Below are positions 9,246 through 16,300 of a DNA stretch of 41,161 nt, in pieces (within the stretch, counting starts at the first letter, position 1; every line of letters begins with the position of its first letter). The position numbers and the translations under genes were made by a program. The notes beneath the pieces are model-generated. The model saw only the letters and a program-made list of their open reading frames with translations. It searched no databases and was not told the origin of the DNA. Source of the DNA: Bacilli bacterium (GTDB lineage Bacteria; Bacillota; Bacilli; Alicyclobacillales; SLC66); NCBI GenBank assembly GCA_013044175.1, contig JABEUY010000043.1:1-41161 (forward strand). The letters run 5' to 3'.

Positions 9246-9666
9246 GGTATTTCCTCCAAATCGCTTTAGCTACAATCCCTGACATAGCGATTCCAGAAGC
9301 GAGTGCCCCAGCGACGAGCGCCGTCTGCGTGGCCATGGAAATACCGGTCATATACTGATGCGACACGAACGCTTTCATGGCCGAATACGCCAAGAGACCA
9401 GGTAGCAAAACCACGATGCCTGGAACGGCAAATAAGACGACTGGCATGTGAATAAAACGGGCAAATGCTTCGCTCAATAAAGAAGCGATGAGGCTACCGA
9501 TAAAGCTCGCCAACACGACATTATGAGAAAATTGCAAGCTAATGGAATACGATAACCAAGCTACCATACCGACGACGCCAATCGGAATGATCGCTTTTTT
9601 AGGAACCTGATAAAGGATTGAAAAGGATATGGTTGCAAGAATACTGAGCAAAGTCATCGTGATCAT
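9220..9666 (-). CDS. Threonine/serine exporter-type membrane protein, small subunit (ThrE C-terminal / YjjB type)
   Basis: A 148-residue hydrophobic protein with about five transmembrane segments, of the family (ThrE_2, YjjB-like) that corresponds to the C-terminal half of corynebacterial ThrE. Conserved-looking features are FIGSLIASLLSEAFARFIHMPVV's charged loop, VPGIVVLLPG and the polar helix ending. It is presumed to work with the preceding gene as a split exporter, possibly for threonine/serine, although many family members have no tested substrate. ATG 9666 has GGTGG 7 bases upstream. A TTG at 9684 overlaps the stop of the partner gene but has no ribosome binding site. Confidence 0.85.
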   Translation of the reverse strand: MITMTLLSILATISFSILYQVPKKAIIPIGVVGMVAWLSYSISLQFSHNVVLASFIGSLIASLLSEAFARFIHMPVVLFAVPGIVVLLPGLLAYSAMKAFVSHQYMTGISMATQTALVAGALASGIAMSGIVAKAIWRKYRVSTPPVR

Positions 9667-9680
9667 ACGAAAACCACCGA

Positions 9681-10445
9681 TCAATGAAAATAGATACTTA
9701 AATCGAGTGCTAATGCGACAGCAACGGCAATCGAACCCGTAACCAAAAAGGCTTCTGCGCCTCGCGCAACACCAGAAAGCAAATCACCCGCTAAAAGGTC
9801 ACGAATCGAATTCGTTAATGCCATCCCTGGCAAAAGCGGAATCACCGAACCGATAATGATTGATCCTTGCATCGGAACATGCAAAAATCCACTAATTCCT
9901 GCTCCGATAAAAGATGCGACAAGCGCTGCCATCAATACGGCCAGTAAAGAAGGCACATAGCGAATCAACCATTCCAACACGATTTCAGCCAATAAGCCAG
10001 CAATGCCACCAAATAAAAAATCCCAGCCTGTTCCTCCGAAAAAAAGCGTAAAACTACCACTCGATAAAAAGGCCGCGATTACTCTCACCCAGTATCCATA
10101 TAACAAGGGAGCCTGCTCGATACGATCGAGTTCATGAAGAGCTTCCGAAAGCGTACACGCATTTCTTTCAAATCGTCGCGACAAATCATTAATCGCAGAA
10201 ACTTTCGCTAAATTCAACGAAGCGGGCCCGACAATCCTTTGCAGTTTCGTCGTTGTGCCTGTCGGCGTGGTCATGGAGATAAAAATACCTGTCGGCGTGA
10301 CAAAACTCTGCACCGATTGCGGTTCGATACCAGCACCACTCGCGAGATGGCGAATCGTTCGTTCCACGCGCGAAGTCTCTCCGCCGTATTGCAATAATAA
10401 TGTGCTTGAACGTAGGCATAGTTGTAATAATTCTTCCTCTTGCAG
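9681..10445 (-). CDS. Threonine/serine exporter-type membrane protein, large subunit (ThrE N-terminal / DUF1212, YjjP type)
   Basis: A soluble N-terminal domain (QYGGETSRVERTIRHLA, FVTPTGIFISM, about residues 18-60) is followed by about five transmembrane segments. The last ones contain GSVIPLLPGMALTNSIRDLLAGD, the family's VPLVPG-like motif. It matches the DUF1212 half of ThrE and partners the next gene. Homologues begin with a helix equivalent to EEELLQLCLRSSTLLL. This helix is encoded in frame upstream of TTG 10394 but contains no ATG, GTG or TTG. CTG 10445 has GAGGTGG 6 bases upstream, so I take CTG as the probable start (254 residues). TTG 10394 would give 237. Confidence 0.8.
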   Translation of the reverse strand: MQEEELLQLCLRSSTLLLQYGGETSRVERTIRHLASGAGIEPQSVQSFVTPTGIFISMTTPTGTTTKLQRIVGPASLNLAKVSAINDLSRRFERNACTLSEALHELDRIEQAPLLYGYWVRVIAAFLSSGSFTLFFGGTGWDFLFGGIAGLLAEIVLEWLIRYVPSLLAVLMAALVASFIGAGISGFLHVPMQGSIIIGSVIPLLPGMALTNSIRDLLAGDLLSGVARGAEAFLVTGSIAVAVALALDLSIYFH

Positions 10446-10499
10446 TTCGAACCACCTCGACGTTTTTACTTAGATCGTCAAAAACGTGATCGTGATTCT

Positions 10500-10526
10500 A
10501 TTGTACTTCATCCAGTACTATCTCAA
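10500..10526 (-). promoter_or_regulatory. Possible weak promoter of the ThrE-type gene pair
   Basis: TTGAGA (10521-10526) and TACAAT (10500-10505) on the minus strand resemble sigma-A boxes, but only 15 bases separate them, shorter than usual. It overlaps the end of the kinase gene. Confidence 0.25.
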
Positions 10527-11507
10527 AAGCCAAATAAAAAGAACACTCATACAGACAACACAAAGACCTGCTGTGACGAGCAGGCTTTGCACCAAAAGCG
10601 GGATGTGCGTTCGCGTTTTTTTCTTTTTTGATGATTTCTTCGCAGTAGCTTGCTCTTGCAATAAGGATGCGCCTTGCGCCAAAGCGCTTTCAGGTGTAAG
10701 CGGTGGGTCTGCTAGTAAGATTTTCTCAATCAAGTGAAAAAGCGATGTAGCACTTTGCTGATGCCGTGTAAGATGCTGAACTAACCATTTTTTACGCTGT
10801 GACTGAGAAAACGTCAGCAACGTTCGTTCTTGTTCCTTGGTGATGGGCGCAACAGAAAAAACAATGATCAAAGCGAGAGCGATAAAGTCATACAAGGGTT
10901 CCGCTTTGCGCGCACCAATCCCCCAAAATGCACGATCATATAAACCGGTGAACTCCTTAATCGCATGGTCAAAACGAGTCATGCCCGCAAAATCGACAAA
11001 ACTCACCTGAAAAGTGCTCGGATCGATCAAGATGTTCGCCGGTTTACTATCGCCAAAACTATAGCCGATCTCATGCAAAGCATGTACACTGCGTAAACAC
11101 CGCATCAGGCAAAATGGCGCAAAGGAAACCCCATTGCGCGATAGAAAGCGATCGATCGTCTCACCGTGCACATAATTCATCGTAAAAAATGACCATCGCT
11201 TACGTTCTAACTCACAATCGTCTAGTTCAAAAGCTTGCGGTCCGATAAGAACATGGCGAATCTGCTTTTCTACAATCTGTAAATGGCGATATTCAAGAGA
11301 GATCGCATTGGCATCACGACCAAGTTTCAGTGCAACCTGTTGACTTTGCTGGGCAACCAGATAAACACAACCGTTAGCGCCTTCACCGATCTTGCGGATC
11401 ACAAGATACTTATTTCGATGCCACAGTCCCGTGATGACTTCCCCTACCGTTAATTTCGGCAACGCCGTATCGTTGTTATACAACGGAATCTCTTCGCGGT
11501 GCATCAT
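10518..11507 (-). CDS. yabT: Hanks-type serine/threonine protein kinase with C-terminal membrane anchor (YabT-like)
   Basis: About 329 residues. The glycine loop is IGEGANGCVYLV, the ATP lysine is in VALKLG, the catalytic loop is FGDSKPANILID (D, K and N retained, but no HRD arginine), and the DFG position reads DFAGM. GIGARKAEPLYDFIALAL follows as in B. subtilis YabT. A Lys-rich stretch (KKSSKKKKTR) and a single C-terminal transmembrane helix end the protein. YabT is a sporulation kinase that in B. subtilis is activated by DNA and phosphorylates RecA. The basic stretch would suit DNA contact, by inference. The start is ATG 11507 or 11504, inside the end of yabS (32-base overlap). Upstream TTG 11588 has no ribosome binding site. 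Confidence 0.85.
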   Translation of the reverse strand: MMHREEIPLYNNDTALPKLTVGEVITGLWHRNKYLVIRKIGEGANGCVYLVAQQSQQVALKLGRDANAISLEYRHLQIVEKQIRHVLIGPQAFELDDCELERKRWSFFTMNYVHGETIDRFLSRNGVSFAPFCLMRCLRSVHALHEIGYSFGDSKPANILIDPSTFQVSFVDFAGMTRFDHAIKEFTGLYDRAFWGIGARKAEPLYDFIALALIIVFSVAPITKEQERTLLTFSQSQRKKWLVQHLTRHQQSATSLFHLIEKILLADPPLTPESALAQGASLLQEQATAKKSSKKKKTRTHIPLLVQSLLVTAGLCVVCMSVLFIWLLR

Positions 11508-12189
11508 CGCGATAAGCCAGCATAGCGACGACTGTCTCTGAAAGTGCAGGACCTGTCGGGGTGTTACCTGCTGGTTTGATTCGTCCAATCAATTCGGAAA
11601 GCGACTCCTCGTGATGTGAAAGAATAAGTTCTTTGGCATACTGCCTGCTACCCCCATCAGGAAACGTAAATACGCGTAAGTGAAACTGTCCCTTTCTCGC
11701 CTCAAGCCCGATCGATAGCTCCCGTACAGAAGCTACCACATCATTCATTTTCGAAGTCATACTCGCCGAGACATCGATCAACAAACTCAGTGATAAACTC
11801 GCTTCTTCCGCTAAGTCATCGATAAAACTCACGACCTCTTGGCGCTGTTCCGGGGGCATCATCGCCGTTTCTTTACCTATCAACTGGCGCAATTCTTCAT
11901 TGACCGCTTGATGCAAAGTCAATTGCGTTGTTTGTCGCGTCACCATTTGCATCGTCATACTCAGATCGGTAACCTCGACAAATCGGCATAATCCCCCACC
12001 AGCTTTCGCAATTGCTTGCGCTTCATCTCGACCTGCTGCGCCTTTCGAATCCGCATCCACAATGCCGATCACGCTAACGATGATTCCCTGCCGCTTAGCT
12101 TCCTTAGCGACCACGATAGGATCGGAGCCAACATTCGAACATCCATCCGTTACGACGAGAATTTGCGATACTCGAATCGGTTTAGCCAT
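11476..12189 (-). CDS. yabS: von Willebrand factor A domain protein (YabS-like)
   Basis: The 237-residue protein has an N-terminal half with ILVVTDGCSNVGSDP and VIGIVDADSKG, and a second part with a complete MIDAS signature in LLIDVSASMTSK plus the Thr of GNTPTGPAL, typical of metal-binding VWA domains. GAGRDEAQ-like and AGGGLCRFVEV segments also resemble B. subtilis YabS. YabS is encoded between spoIIE and yabT and is thought to act during sporulation. Its partner is unknown, though the overlapping kinase gene suggests the two work together. The start is ATG 12189, after GGAGG about 11 bases upstream. TTG 12207 overlaps that Shine-Dalgarno and is rejected. Confidence 0.85.
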   Translation of the reverse strand: MAKPIRVSQILVVTDGCSNVGSDPIVVAKEAKRQGIIVSVIGIVDADSKGAAGRDEAQAIAKAGGGLCRFVEVTDLSMTMQMVTRQTTQLTLHQAVNEELRQLIGKETAMMPPEQRQEVVSFIDDLAEEASLSLSLLIDVSASMTSKMNDVVASVRELSIGLEARKGQFHLRVFTFPDGGSRQYAKELILSHHEESLSELIGRIKPAGNTPTGPALSETVVAMLAYRDDAPRRDSVV

Positions 12190-12250
12190 CTTTTGACCAT
12201 CCTCCAAAAATGGGATAACGGTCAGTTTAACCTGCTTATTAGCAATTTAT

Positions 12251-13885
12251 TCACATCGTCACAAGACCCCGACGATCACCATTTTTATTCATACGGGAAG
12301 ATTTTTTGCGACGCACTCTAGGCATATTCGGTAAACGGATCGTTGACCATTGTGGTTGGTGTCGAACCATCTTGGCACAAAGCACCGTCATATCGTCATT
12401 GATTTTTCCTCCAGCAACACGCACTGCAGCTTCAAGCAAAAAATCGGCTACCATTTGCGGATCAACAGACTCATAACGTTCAAGCTGTCGTTTGATCCAA
12501 ATCTCAGGATCTTCGCGAAAGGCGACAGCATCAAAGATACCGTCAGAGACAAAAATCACGATATCATTTTCAGCAAGCGTGATCGCTTTCGTTTGAACAT
12601 CGATATCGGCGAGAATCCCGATGGGAACATTTTCACCACGGATTGCAAAAACATTACGTCCTTCTTTGATAAAGCTCGTCACCGATCCGATTTTTAAGAG
12701 TTCAACATGTAGTGTGTATAGGTTGATAACAGCCAGATCTAAGGTAGTATACATCTCTTTTTCAGAACGCAAGACAAGAGCTGAATTCACCGTTTTAATC
12801 GCCACTTGTTCATCAAAACCCGCTTTAAGAAGTTGTGCAATCAACGTAACCGCGGCACCTGATTCACGACTAGCCTCTTCGCCATTACCCATGCCATCAC
12901 TGATCGCAATCGCATAACGTCCATCACCAACGTCTGTTGCACAATACGAATCGCCACTTTTCACCGTACCATCCTTGGCAGCACAAGCTACACCGTAGAC
13001 AACATCATAGCTTCGAGCTGACACGAGCGTGACGAGTTGACACGTCCCATCTGGTGATTTTTCCATACTGCGTACACCGATCGTTTCTCCGAGGATATCG
13101 GATAATAATGGGGCTACAAGTTTTTTACATTCATCTTGTTCGGATGGTTCAAGTTGAAAAATACGAATAAGGACATTACCTTCTTCTAACGAAACAATAT
13201 CAATCGCTTGCATCTCAAGACCTAATCGACTAATCGCCGCCATGATCTGTACTTCATGCTGATGATTCAACCCTGTCTCTCGACGAACTTCTTGCGATAA
13301 ATCATCGAGAATCGTCGCAACACCGCCAAGTTGTGAGGCGATCAATTGTCTTGAATTCGCCAAGCCTGGATGCTGCGTCAAGGCACTCGCATCATGAAAC
13401 GCATAGGCAAGTTCTTCAAATACATGACTCACCGCCTCCATCCGCGAACTCATCAATTCACGGATTTTACGCGAAAAAGCTTGAGCATTTTGCTCATGTT
13501 CAACCGTACCTGGGACATACGGCAAGAGACGATGCCATGCGCGTCGAGGCGTAATCGCAAATACAATGATCGCTAACAAGGATGTAAAAATCGTATGTAT
13601 TGCGCTTTGCATGGGCATGAAATAAAACGCTAACGCACTGACGCCTAGCAAAAAGGCACCGAAAATCACGATTCGTCGACTGTCTTTTACCATGCCCGCT
13701 AAAACTCCACATAAGCCAAAAACGCTAATCAAAGCAGCATCTTGTACTTGATTTAAAGCGAAAATAACGCCGATGATTAAGCCAACAGCTCCGGCAACAC
13801 CAGCTCCTGCCAAGCTTGCTGTCAATAAAATCACATAAAAGGCACTTAGTACTTCTAAGGATATCCCGTGATACGTCAGGTCCAT
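12251..13885 (-). CDS. spoIIE: Stage II sporulation protein E, C-terminal part (PP2C phosphatase), separated by a frameshift
   Basis: SpoIIE dephosphorylates the anti-anti-sigma factor SpoIIAA, releasing sigma-F in the forespore, and binds FtsZ at the polar septum. This 544-codon frame holds the last transmembrane helices (to about residue 115), the conserved YVPGTVEHEQNAQAFSRKI segment, the central helical region and the PP2C domain with AISDGMGNGEEA, TLDLAVINLY, FVSDGIFD and KINDDMTVL (metal-binding aspartates present). It begins in mid-membrane domain. The first half lies in another frame (see next entry). ATG 13885 is the first start after a TGA at 13895-13897. The central region is about 80-90 residues shorter than I recall for B. 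subtilis and lacks its cysteines. Confidence 0.85.
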   Translation of the reverse strand: MDLTYHGISLEVLSAFYVILLTASLAGAGVAGAVGLIIGVIFALNQVQDAALISVFGLCGVLAGMVKDSRRIVIFGAFLLGVSALAFYFMPMQSAIHTIFTSLLAIIVFAITPRRAWHRLLPYVPGTVEHEQNAQAFSRKIRELMSSRMEAVSHVFEELAYAFHDASALTQHPGLANSRQLIASQLGGVATILDDLSQEVRRETGLNHQHEVQIMAAISRLGLEMQAIDIVSLEEGNVLIRIFQLEPSEQDECKKLVAPLLSDILGETIGVRSMEKSPDGTCQLVTLVSARSYDVVYGVACAAKDGTVKSGDSYCATDVGDGRYAIAISDGMGNGEEASRESGAAVTLIAQLLKAGFDEQVAIKTVNSALVLRSEKEMYTTLDLAVINLYTLHVELLKIGSVTSFIKEGRNVFAIRGENVPIGILADIDVQTKAITLAENDIVIFVSDGIFDAVAFREDPEIWIKRQLERYESVDPQMVADFLLEAAVRVAGGKINDDMTVLCAKMVRHQPQWSTIRLPNMPRVRRKKSSRMNKNGDRRGLVTM

Positions 13886-14465
13886 GAAGACCCGTCAACA
13901 TGGAAGACAACGCGATGACCATAGCGATAATCTCGTCGATACGAAGTTGTGTATGCGGTCGCAGTGTCGTAACCATTGCGGGAATTTGCAATGCCATCGA
14001 GGTCATCAAAAAACTCAAGGCTCCATCCACGAAAGAAATCACGATCGTATAAAGGGATAGTCCCGTAATGGGGAGATAAAAGCCAAGGCGAAAACCGGTA
14101 TCGACTAAAAAAACCATGAAAGGCAAGAGAGAAAGTTCGATCGCTTCGATCCGTCGCCATAGAATGATCAAGCCATAAAAGGCGAGCATCATGGAAACGA
14201 CAAGCCAGGGATTCGTACCCTCTGCACGCATCGTCCACGCGCCAATCGTCAACCCAGCGCCGACCCAAAGCGCTGTTTTTTTGCGCATGAACAAAGCGGT
14301 TGCAAACGCTGGTAAGACACAAGGAAACAAAGCGTGCAGGAATACGACTCGTCCCAAAATAACACCGGCCGAACAAGCGATTAACAAAAACACAAGTCGC
14401 TTTGACACGGACAAATTGGGTTGGCGAACTGATTTTCTTGCAATGACACGTAATTTCTCTTGCAT
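13725..14465 (-). CDS. spoIIE: Stage II sporulation protein E, N-terminal membrane part, separated by a frameshift
   Basis: This frame encodes the start of SpoIIE: a basic N-terminus (QEKLRVIARKSVRQ) and about six transmembrane helices, continuing to IDEIIAMVIALSSMLTGLHG at about residue 195. Beyond that the reading becomes non-homologous (PDVSRDILRS and so on). The true continuation, LTYHGISLEVLSAFYVILL, is one base further on in the other frame. Removing one base near 13881 would join LTGLHG to LTYHG, matching the B. subtilis order LTGLAG-LSYQG. ATG 14465 follows GGTGG at 9 bases. The gap to the divergent deaminase gene holds a Spo0A-type promoter candidate. Confidence 0.8.
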   Translation of the reverse strand: MQEKLRVIARKSVRQPNLSVSKRLVFLLIACSAGVILGRVVFLHALFPCVLPAFATALFMRKKTALWVGAGLTIGAWTMRAEGTNPWLVVSMMLAFYGLIILWRRIEAIELSLLPFMVFLVDTGFRLGFYLPITGLSLYTIVISFVDGALSFLMTSMALQIPAMVTTLRPHTQLRIDEIIAMVIALSSMLTGLHGPDVSRDILRSTKCLLCDFIDSKLGRSWCCRSCWLNHRRYFRFKSSTRCCFD

Positions 14466-14486
14466 CAAAAGACACCACCCGTTTTT

Positions 14487-14563
14487 AAGATAGCCTCAGT
14501 GTAGTCGCTCTATTTCAAGAATTTTGTCATTTCACGTAGGACAATCCATAATATTTATCGACA
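14487..14563 (-). promoter_or_regulatory. Candidate Spo0A-activated sigma-A promoter of spoIIE
   Basis: TTGAAA (14513-14518) and TATCTT (14487-14492) lie 20 bases apart, a too-long spacing like that known for Spo0A-activated spoIIE and spoIIG promoters. TGTCGAT at 14557-14563 matches the 0A box TGTCGAA at 6 of 7 positions, and TTTGTCATT (plus strand, 14523-14531) next to the -35 matches TTTGTCRAA at 7 of 9. Confidence 0.5.
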
Positions 14564-14626
14564 ACGTCCGCATCGCCTTGTCCCCAATTTTTGCGTTATA
14601 CTAAACCCAAAAAAGAAGGATATCCA

Positions 14627-15055
14627 ATGCGAAAACCCTGGGATGCTTATTTTATCGAAATGGCTAAGATGGTAGCGACGCGATCAACTTGCGATCGTCT
14701 TCATGTCGGCGCGATCATCGTGCGTGAAAAAAGAACGATTGCAAGTGGCTATAATGGCAGTGTATCAGGGGATGTGCATTGTCAAGATGTCGGTTGTCAC
14801 GTCGTGGATGGTCATTGCATTCGGACGATTCATGCTGAAAGTAATGCGATTTTGCAGTGTGCTAAGTTCGGCGTACAGACGCAAGGCGCAGACTTATATG
14901 TCACGCATTTCCCATGCTTGCAATGCACCAAACAGATCATCCAATCCGGTATCGTGCGTGTCTACTACGAAACGGCTTACCGCGTGGATCCTTATGCACT
15001 CGAACTGTTAACGACAGCAAAGGTTGAACTTTTACAGATTGATGTCTCTCCATAA
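14627..15055 (+). CDS. dCMP deaminase-like protein (ComEB type)
   Basis: The only plus-strand gene. The 142-residue protein belongs to the zinc cytidine/deoxycytidylate deaminase fold: HAESNAIL supplies the His ligand and catalytic Glu, FPCLQC supplies the two Cys ligands. DRLHVGAIIV, ASGYNGSVSG and the Cys/His insertion HCQDVGCHVVDGHCIRTIHAE are typical of dCMP deaminases, which make dUMP for thymidylate synthesis. In B. subtilis the homologue ComEB lies in the comE operon. ATG 14627 has AAGGA 7 bases upstream. An in-frame start at 14591 lacks one. A TATACT at 14597-14602 could be a -10, without a clear -35. Confidence 0.88.
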   Translation: MRKPWDAYFIEMAKMVATRSTCDRLHVGAIIVREKRTIASGYNGSVSGDVHCQDVGCHVVDGHCIRTIHAESNAILQCAKFGVQTQGADLYVTHFPCLQCTKQIIQSGIVRVYYETAYRVDPYALELLTTAKVELLQIDVSP

Positions 15056-15088
15056 AAAAAACCGCTGCACTTAGTCAGCGGTTTTTTT
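15054..15088. terminator. Bidirectional intrinsic terminator
   Basis: ACCGCTG (15061-15067) and CAGCGGT (15076-15082) form a GC-rich stem extended by flanking A and T runs, with an 8-base loop. The A-run on one side and T-run on the other let it end both the deaminase gene and the convergent small membrane gene. Confidence 0.9.
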
Positions 15089-15098
15089 CTCCAGTCTA

Positions 15099-15275
15099 TT
15101 ACCAGGGTGTTACGATAAAAAATGTGGTATATCCAAAAACAAACACCGTTGCCGCAAGGACGACAGACGGAAATACACGGCGGTCTTTCAGGTTTTTATA
15201 TAACCCATACACCGCCATCAGCGTAAAGAGTAAAAGGACAATCATCATCCACCAATAATGGAGTGGCGGCATCAT
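15099..15275 (-). CDS. Small membrane protein of unknown function
   Basis: I do not recognise this 58-residue protein. It begins MMPPLHYWWMMIVLLLFTLMAVYG, one transmembrane helix, then a short charged loop (KNLKDRRVFPS) and a second helix ending FFIVTPW, so it is a two-helix hairpin with the loop rich in basic residues. ATG 15275 is preceded by AAGAAGGT a few bases upstream. A perfect TATAAT at 15312-15317 stands at a suitable distance upstream, without a good -35. It ends at a shared terminator. Its position between spoIIE and yabR, where B. subtilis has tRNA genes, gives no clear functional hint. Confidence 0.6.
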   Translation of the reverse strand: MMPPLHYWWMMIVLLLFTLMAVYGLYKNLKDRRVFPSVVLAATVFVFGYTTFFIVTPW

Positions 15276-15395
15276 GGATACCTTCTTTCGTAACGATAAG
15301 TTCCGAATTTCATTATACAGAAAGAATCGGAACCAAAGCGCGTTCGTCAAAAAGGTGTTAATAAGCTGTAGACAAAAGTTCGAAATATCGCCGAT

Positions 15396-15430
15396 AAAAC
15401 AAAAAAGCGAAGGCTATAGCCCCCCGCTTC
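15396..15430 (-). terminator. Intrinsic terminator of yabR
   Basis: As transcribed, AAGCG pairs with CGCTT around a GGCTATAGCC core with G-U pairs between, followed by TTTTTTGTTTT. It begins about 17 bases after the yabR stop codon. Confidence 0.8.
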
Positions 15431-15446
15431 TCAGTTACAATCGATA

Positions 15447-15854
15447 CTAACTTCTTCTTCCGCCACGACCACCACGTTTTGATTCACTACGCTTTAAAGC
15501 CTGTAAACGGTCTTCACTGTCTTTCATAAATCTGCTCATCTTGTCTTCGAAAGTCTGCCGACCACCACCGCCACCTTGGTTGGCATTGCGGGGTCTGCTC
15601 GGTCTTGGGGGGGATGGGGGACGATCAACAGCTTGTCGAATCGACAGACCGATCTTGCCGTTATCGACATTGATGACTTTTACTACGACGGGATCATTCA
15701 CCTTTAAGTGCTCATTGATATCCCGTACATAAGAATCCGCAATCTCAGAAATATGAACGAGTCCGGTTTCTCCTCCAGGCAGTAACACAAAAGCACCAAA
15801 ATTGGTTATGCCGGTCACTTTACCTTCCAGCTTGCTGCCCAACTCAATCGACAT
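15447..15854 (-). CDS. yabR: S1-domain RNA-binding protein (YabR-like)
   Basis: The 135-residue protein starts with one S1 domain (about 1-75): EGKVTGITNFGAFVLL, GLVHISEIADSYVRDI and VKVINVDNGKIGLSIR are the classic strands. The tail is low-complexity: proline/arginine-rich to about 90, a glycine run, a short helix and a RGGRGGRR-type end, likely unstructured and RNA-binding. B. subtilis YabR/general stress protein 13 relatives associate with ribosomes. The exact role is not established. A strong Shine-Dalgarno GAGGAGGA lies 12-13 bases before ATG 15854, an unusually long spacing. The gene has its own perfect sigma-A promoter. Confidence 0.9.
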   Translation of the reverse strand: MSIELGSKLEGKVTGITNFGAFVLLPGGETGLVHISEIADSYVRDINEHLKVNDPVVVKVINVDNGKIGLSIRQAVDRPPSPPRPSRPRNANQGGGGGRQTFEDKMSRFMKDSEDRLQALKRSESKRGGRGGRRS

Positions 15855-15899
15855 AATAGAGAAAAAATCCTCCTCATTAGAAATACCGCTTCACATTAA

Positions 15900-15929
15900 A
15901 TTATACAGAAGCGCGAAAATAGGTGTCAA
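15900..15929 (-). promoter_or_regulatory. Perfect-box sigma-A promoter of yabR
   Basis: TTGACA (15924-15929) and TATAAT (15900-15905) on the minus strand are 18 bases apart. The -35 overlaps the divIC stop codon, so yabR is transcribed strongly on its own in addition to read-through from the yabP-yabQ-divIC run. Confidence 0.8.
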
Positions 15930-16291
15930 GATGTAGCATGGGAAGTTCCTGAATTCGAATGACTTGTGTTCGAAGAAAACAAAACTTCACCAGGCAATAT
16001 CAAATTATAATCTTTTTGAGCGATTTGTGCGACATAAGCATTTGAATGAAGTGCGACAATCTGATTGGATAACGCTTCCGTTTGCGCTTTCGTTTGTGAA
16101 AGTTGAGTTTGCAGCGCAAGATAGGTCGCCTTTTCATGCAATTCAATCGGTTTCTGGACAAAGGCATACTCATAGATCCCCCATACCAAGAACCCCGCTA
16201 ACAAGATATAGCGCACACGAAAGCGCTGATACCAGCGACGCTGATCAGGAACATCGAGTAAGACCACATTTTGAGCTGCTTTCTTCATCAC
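15926..16291 (-). CDS. divIC: Cell division protein DivIC (FtsB-like)
   Basis: DivIC is a bitopic divisome protein that pairs with FtsL (and DivIB) to activate septal wall synthesis, and is needed for vegetative and sporulation septa. The 121-residue protein has a basic cytoplasmic N-terminus (QRRWYQRFRVRY), one transmembrane helix at about 28-45 and an external coiled coil (about 55-90, EKATYLALQTQLSQTKAQTE and following). NYLILPGE-like DYNLILPGEVLF is the conserved C-terminal segment. A Ser/Thr-rich tail follows. The start is GTG 16291 or ATG 16288, both suited to the AGGAGA upstream. It follows yabQ after 9 bases. Confidence 0.9.
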   Translation of the reverse strand: MMKKAAQNVVLLDVPDQRRWYQRFRVRYILLAGFLVWGIYEYAFVQKPIELHEKATYLALQTQLSQTKAQTEALSNQIVALHSNAYVAQIAQKDYNLILPGEVLFSSNTSHSNSGTSHATS

Positions 16292-16300
16292 GCATATCTC

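Noticed and set aside
14466-15446. Looked for the tRNA genes that lie near spoIIE in B. subtilis.
   Set aside because: No cloverleaf-compatible sequence was found. The region holds the deaminase, a small membrane gene and terminators.
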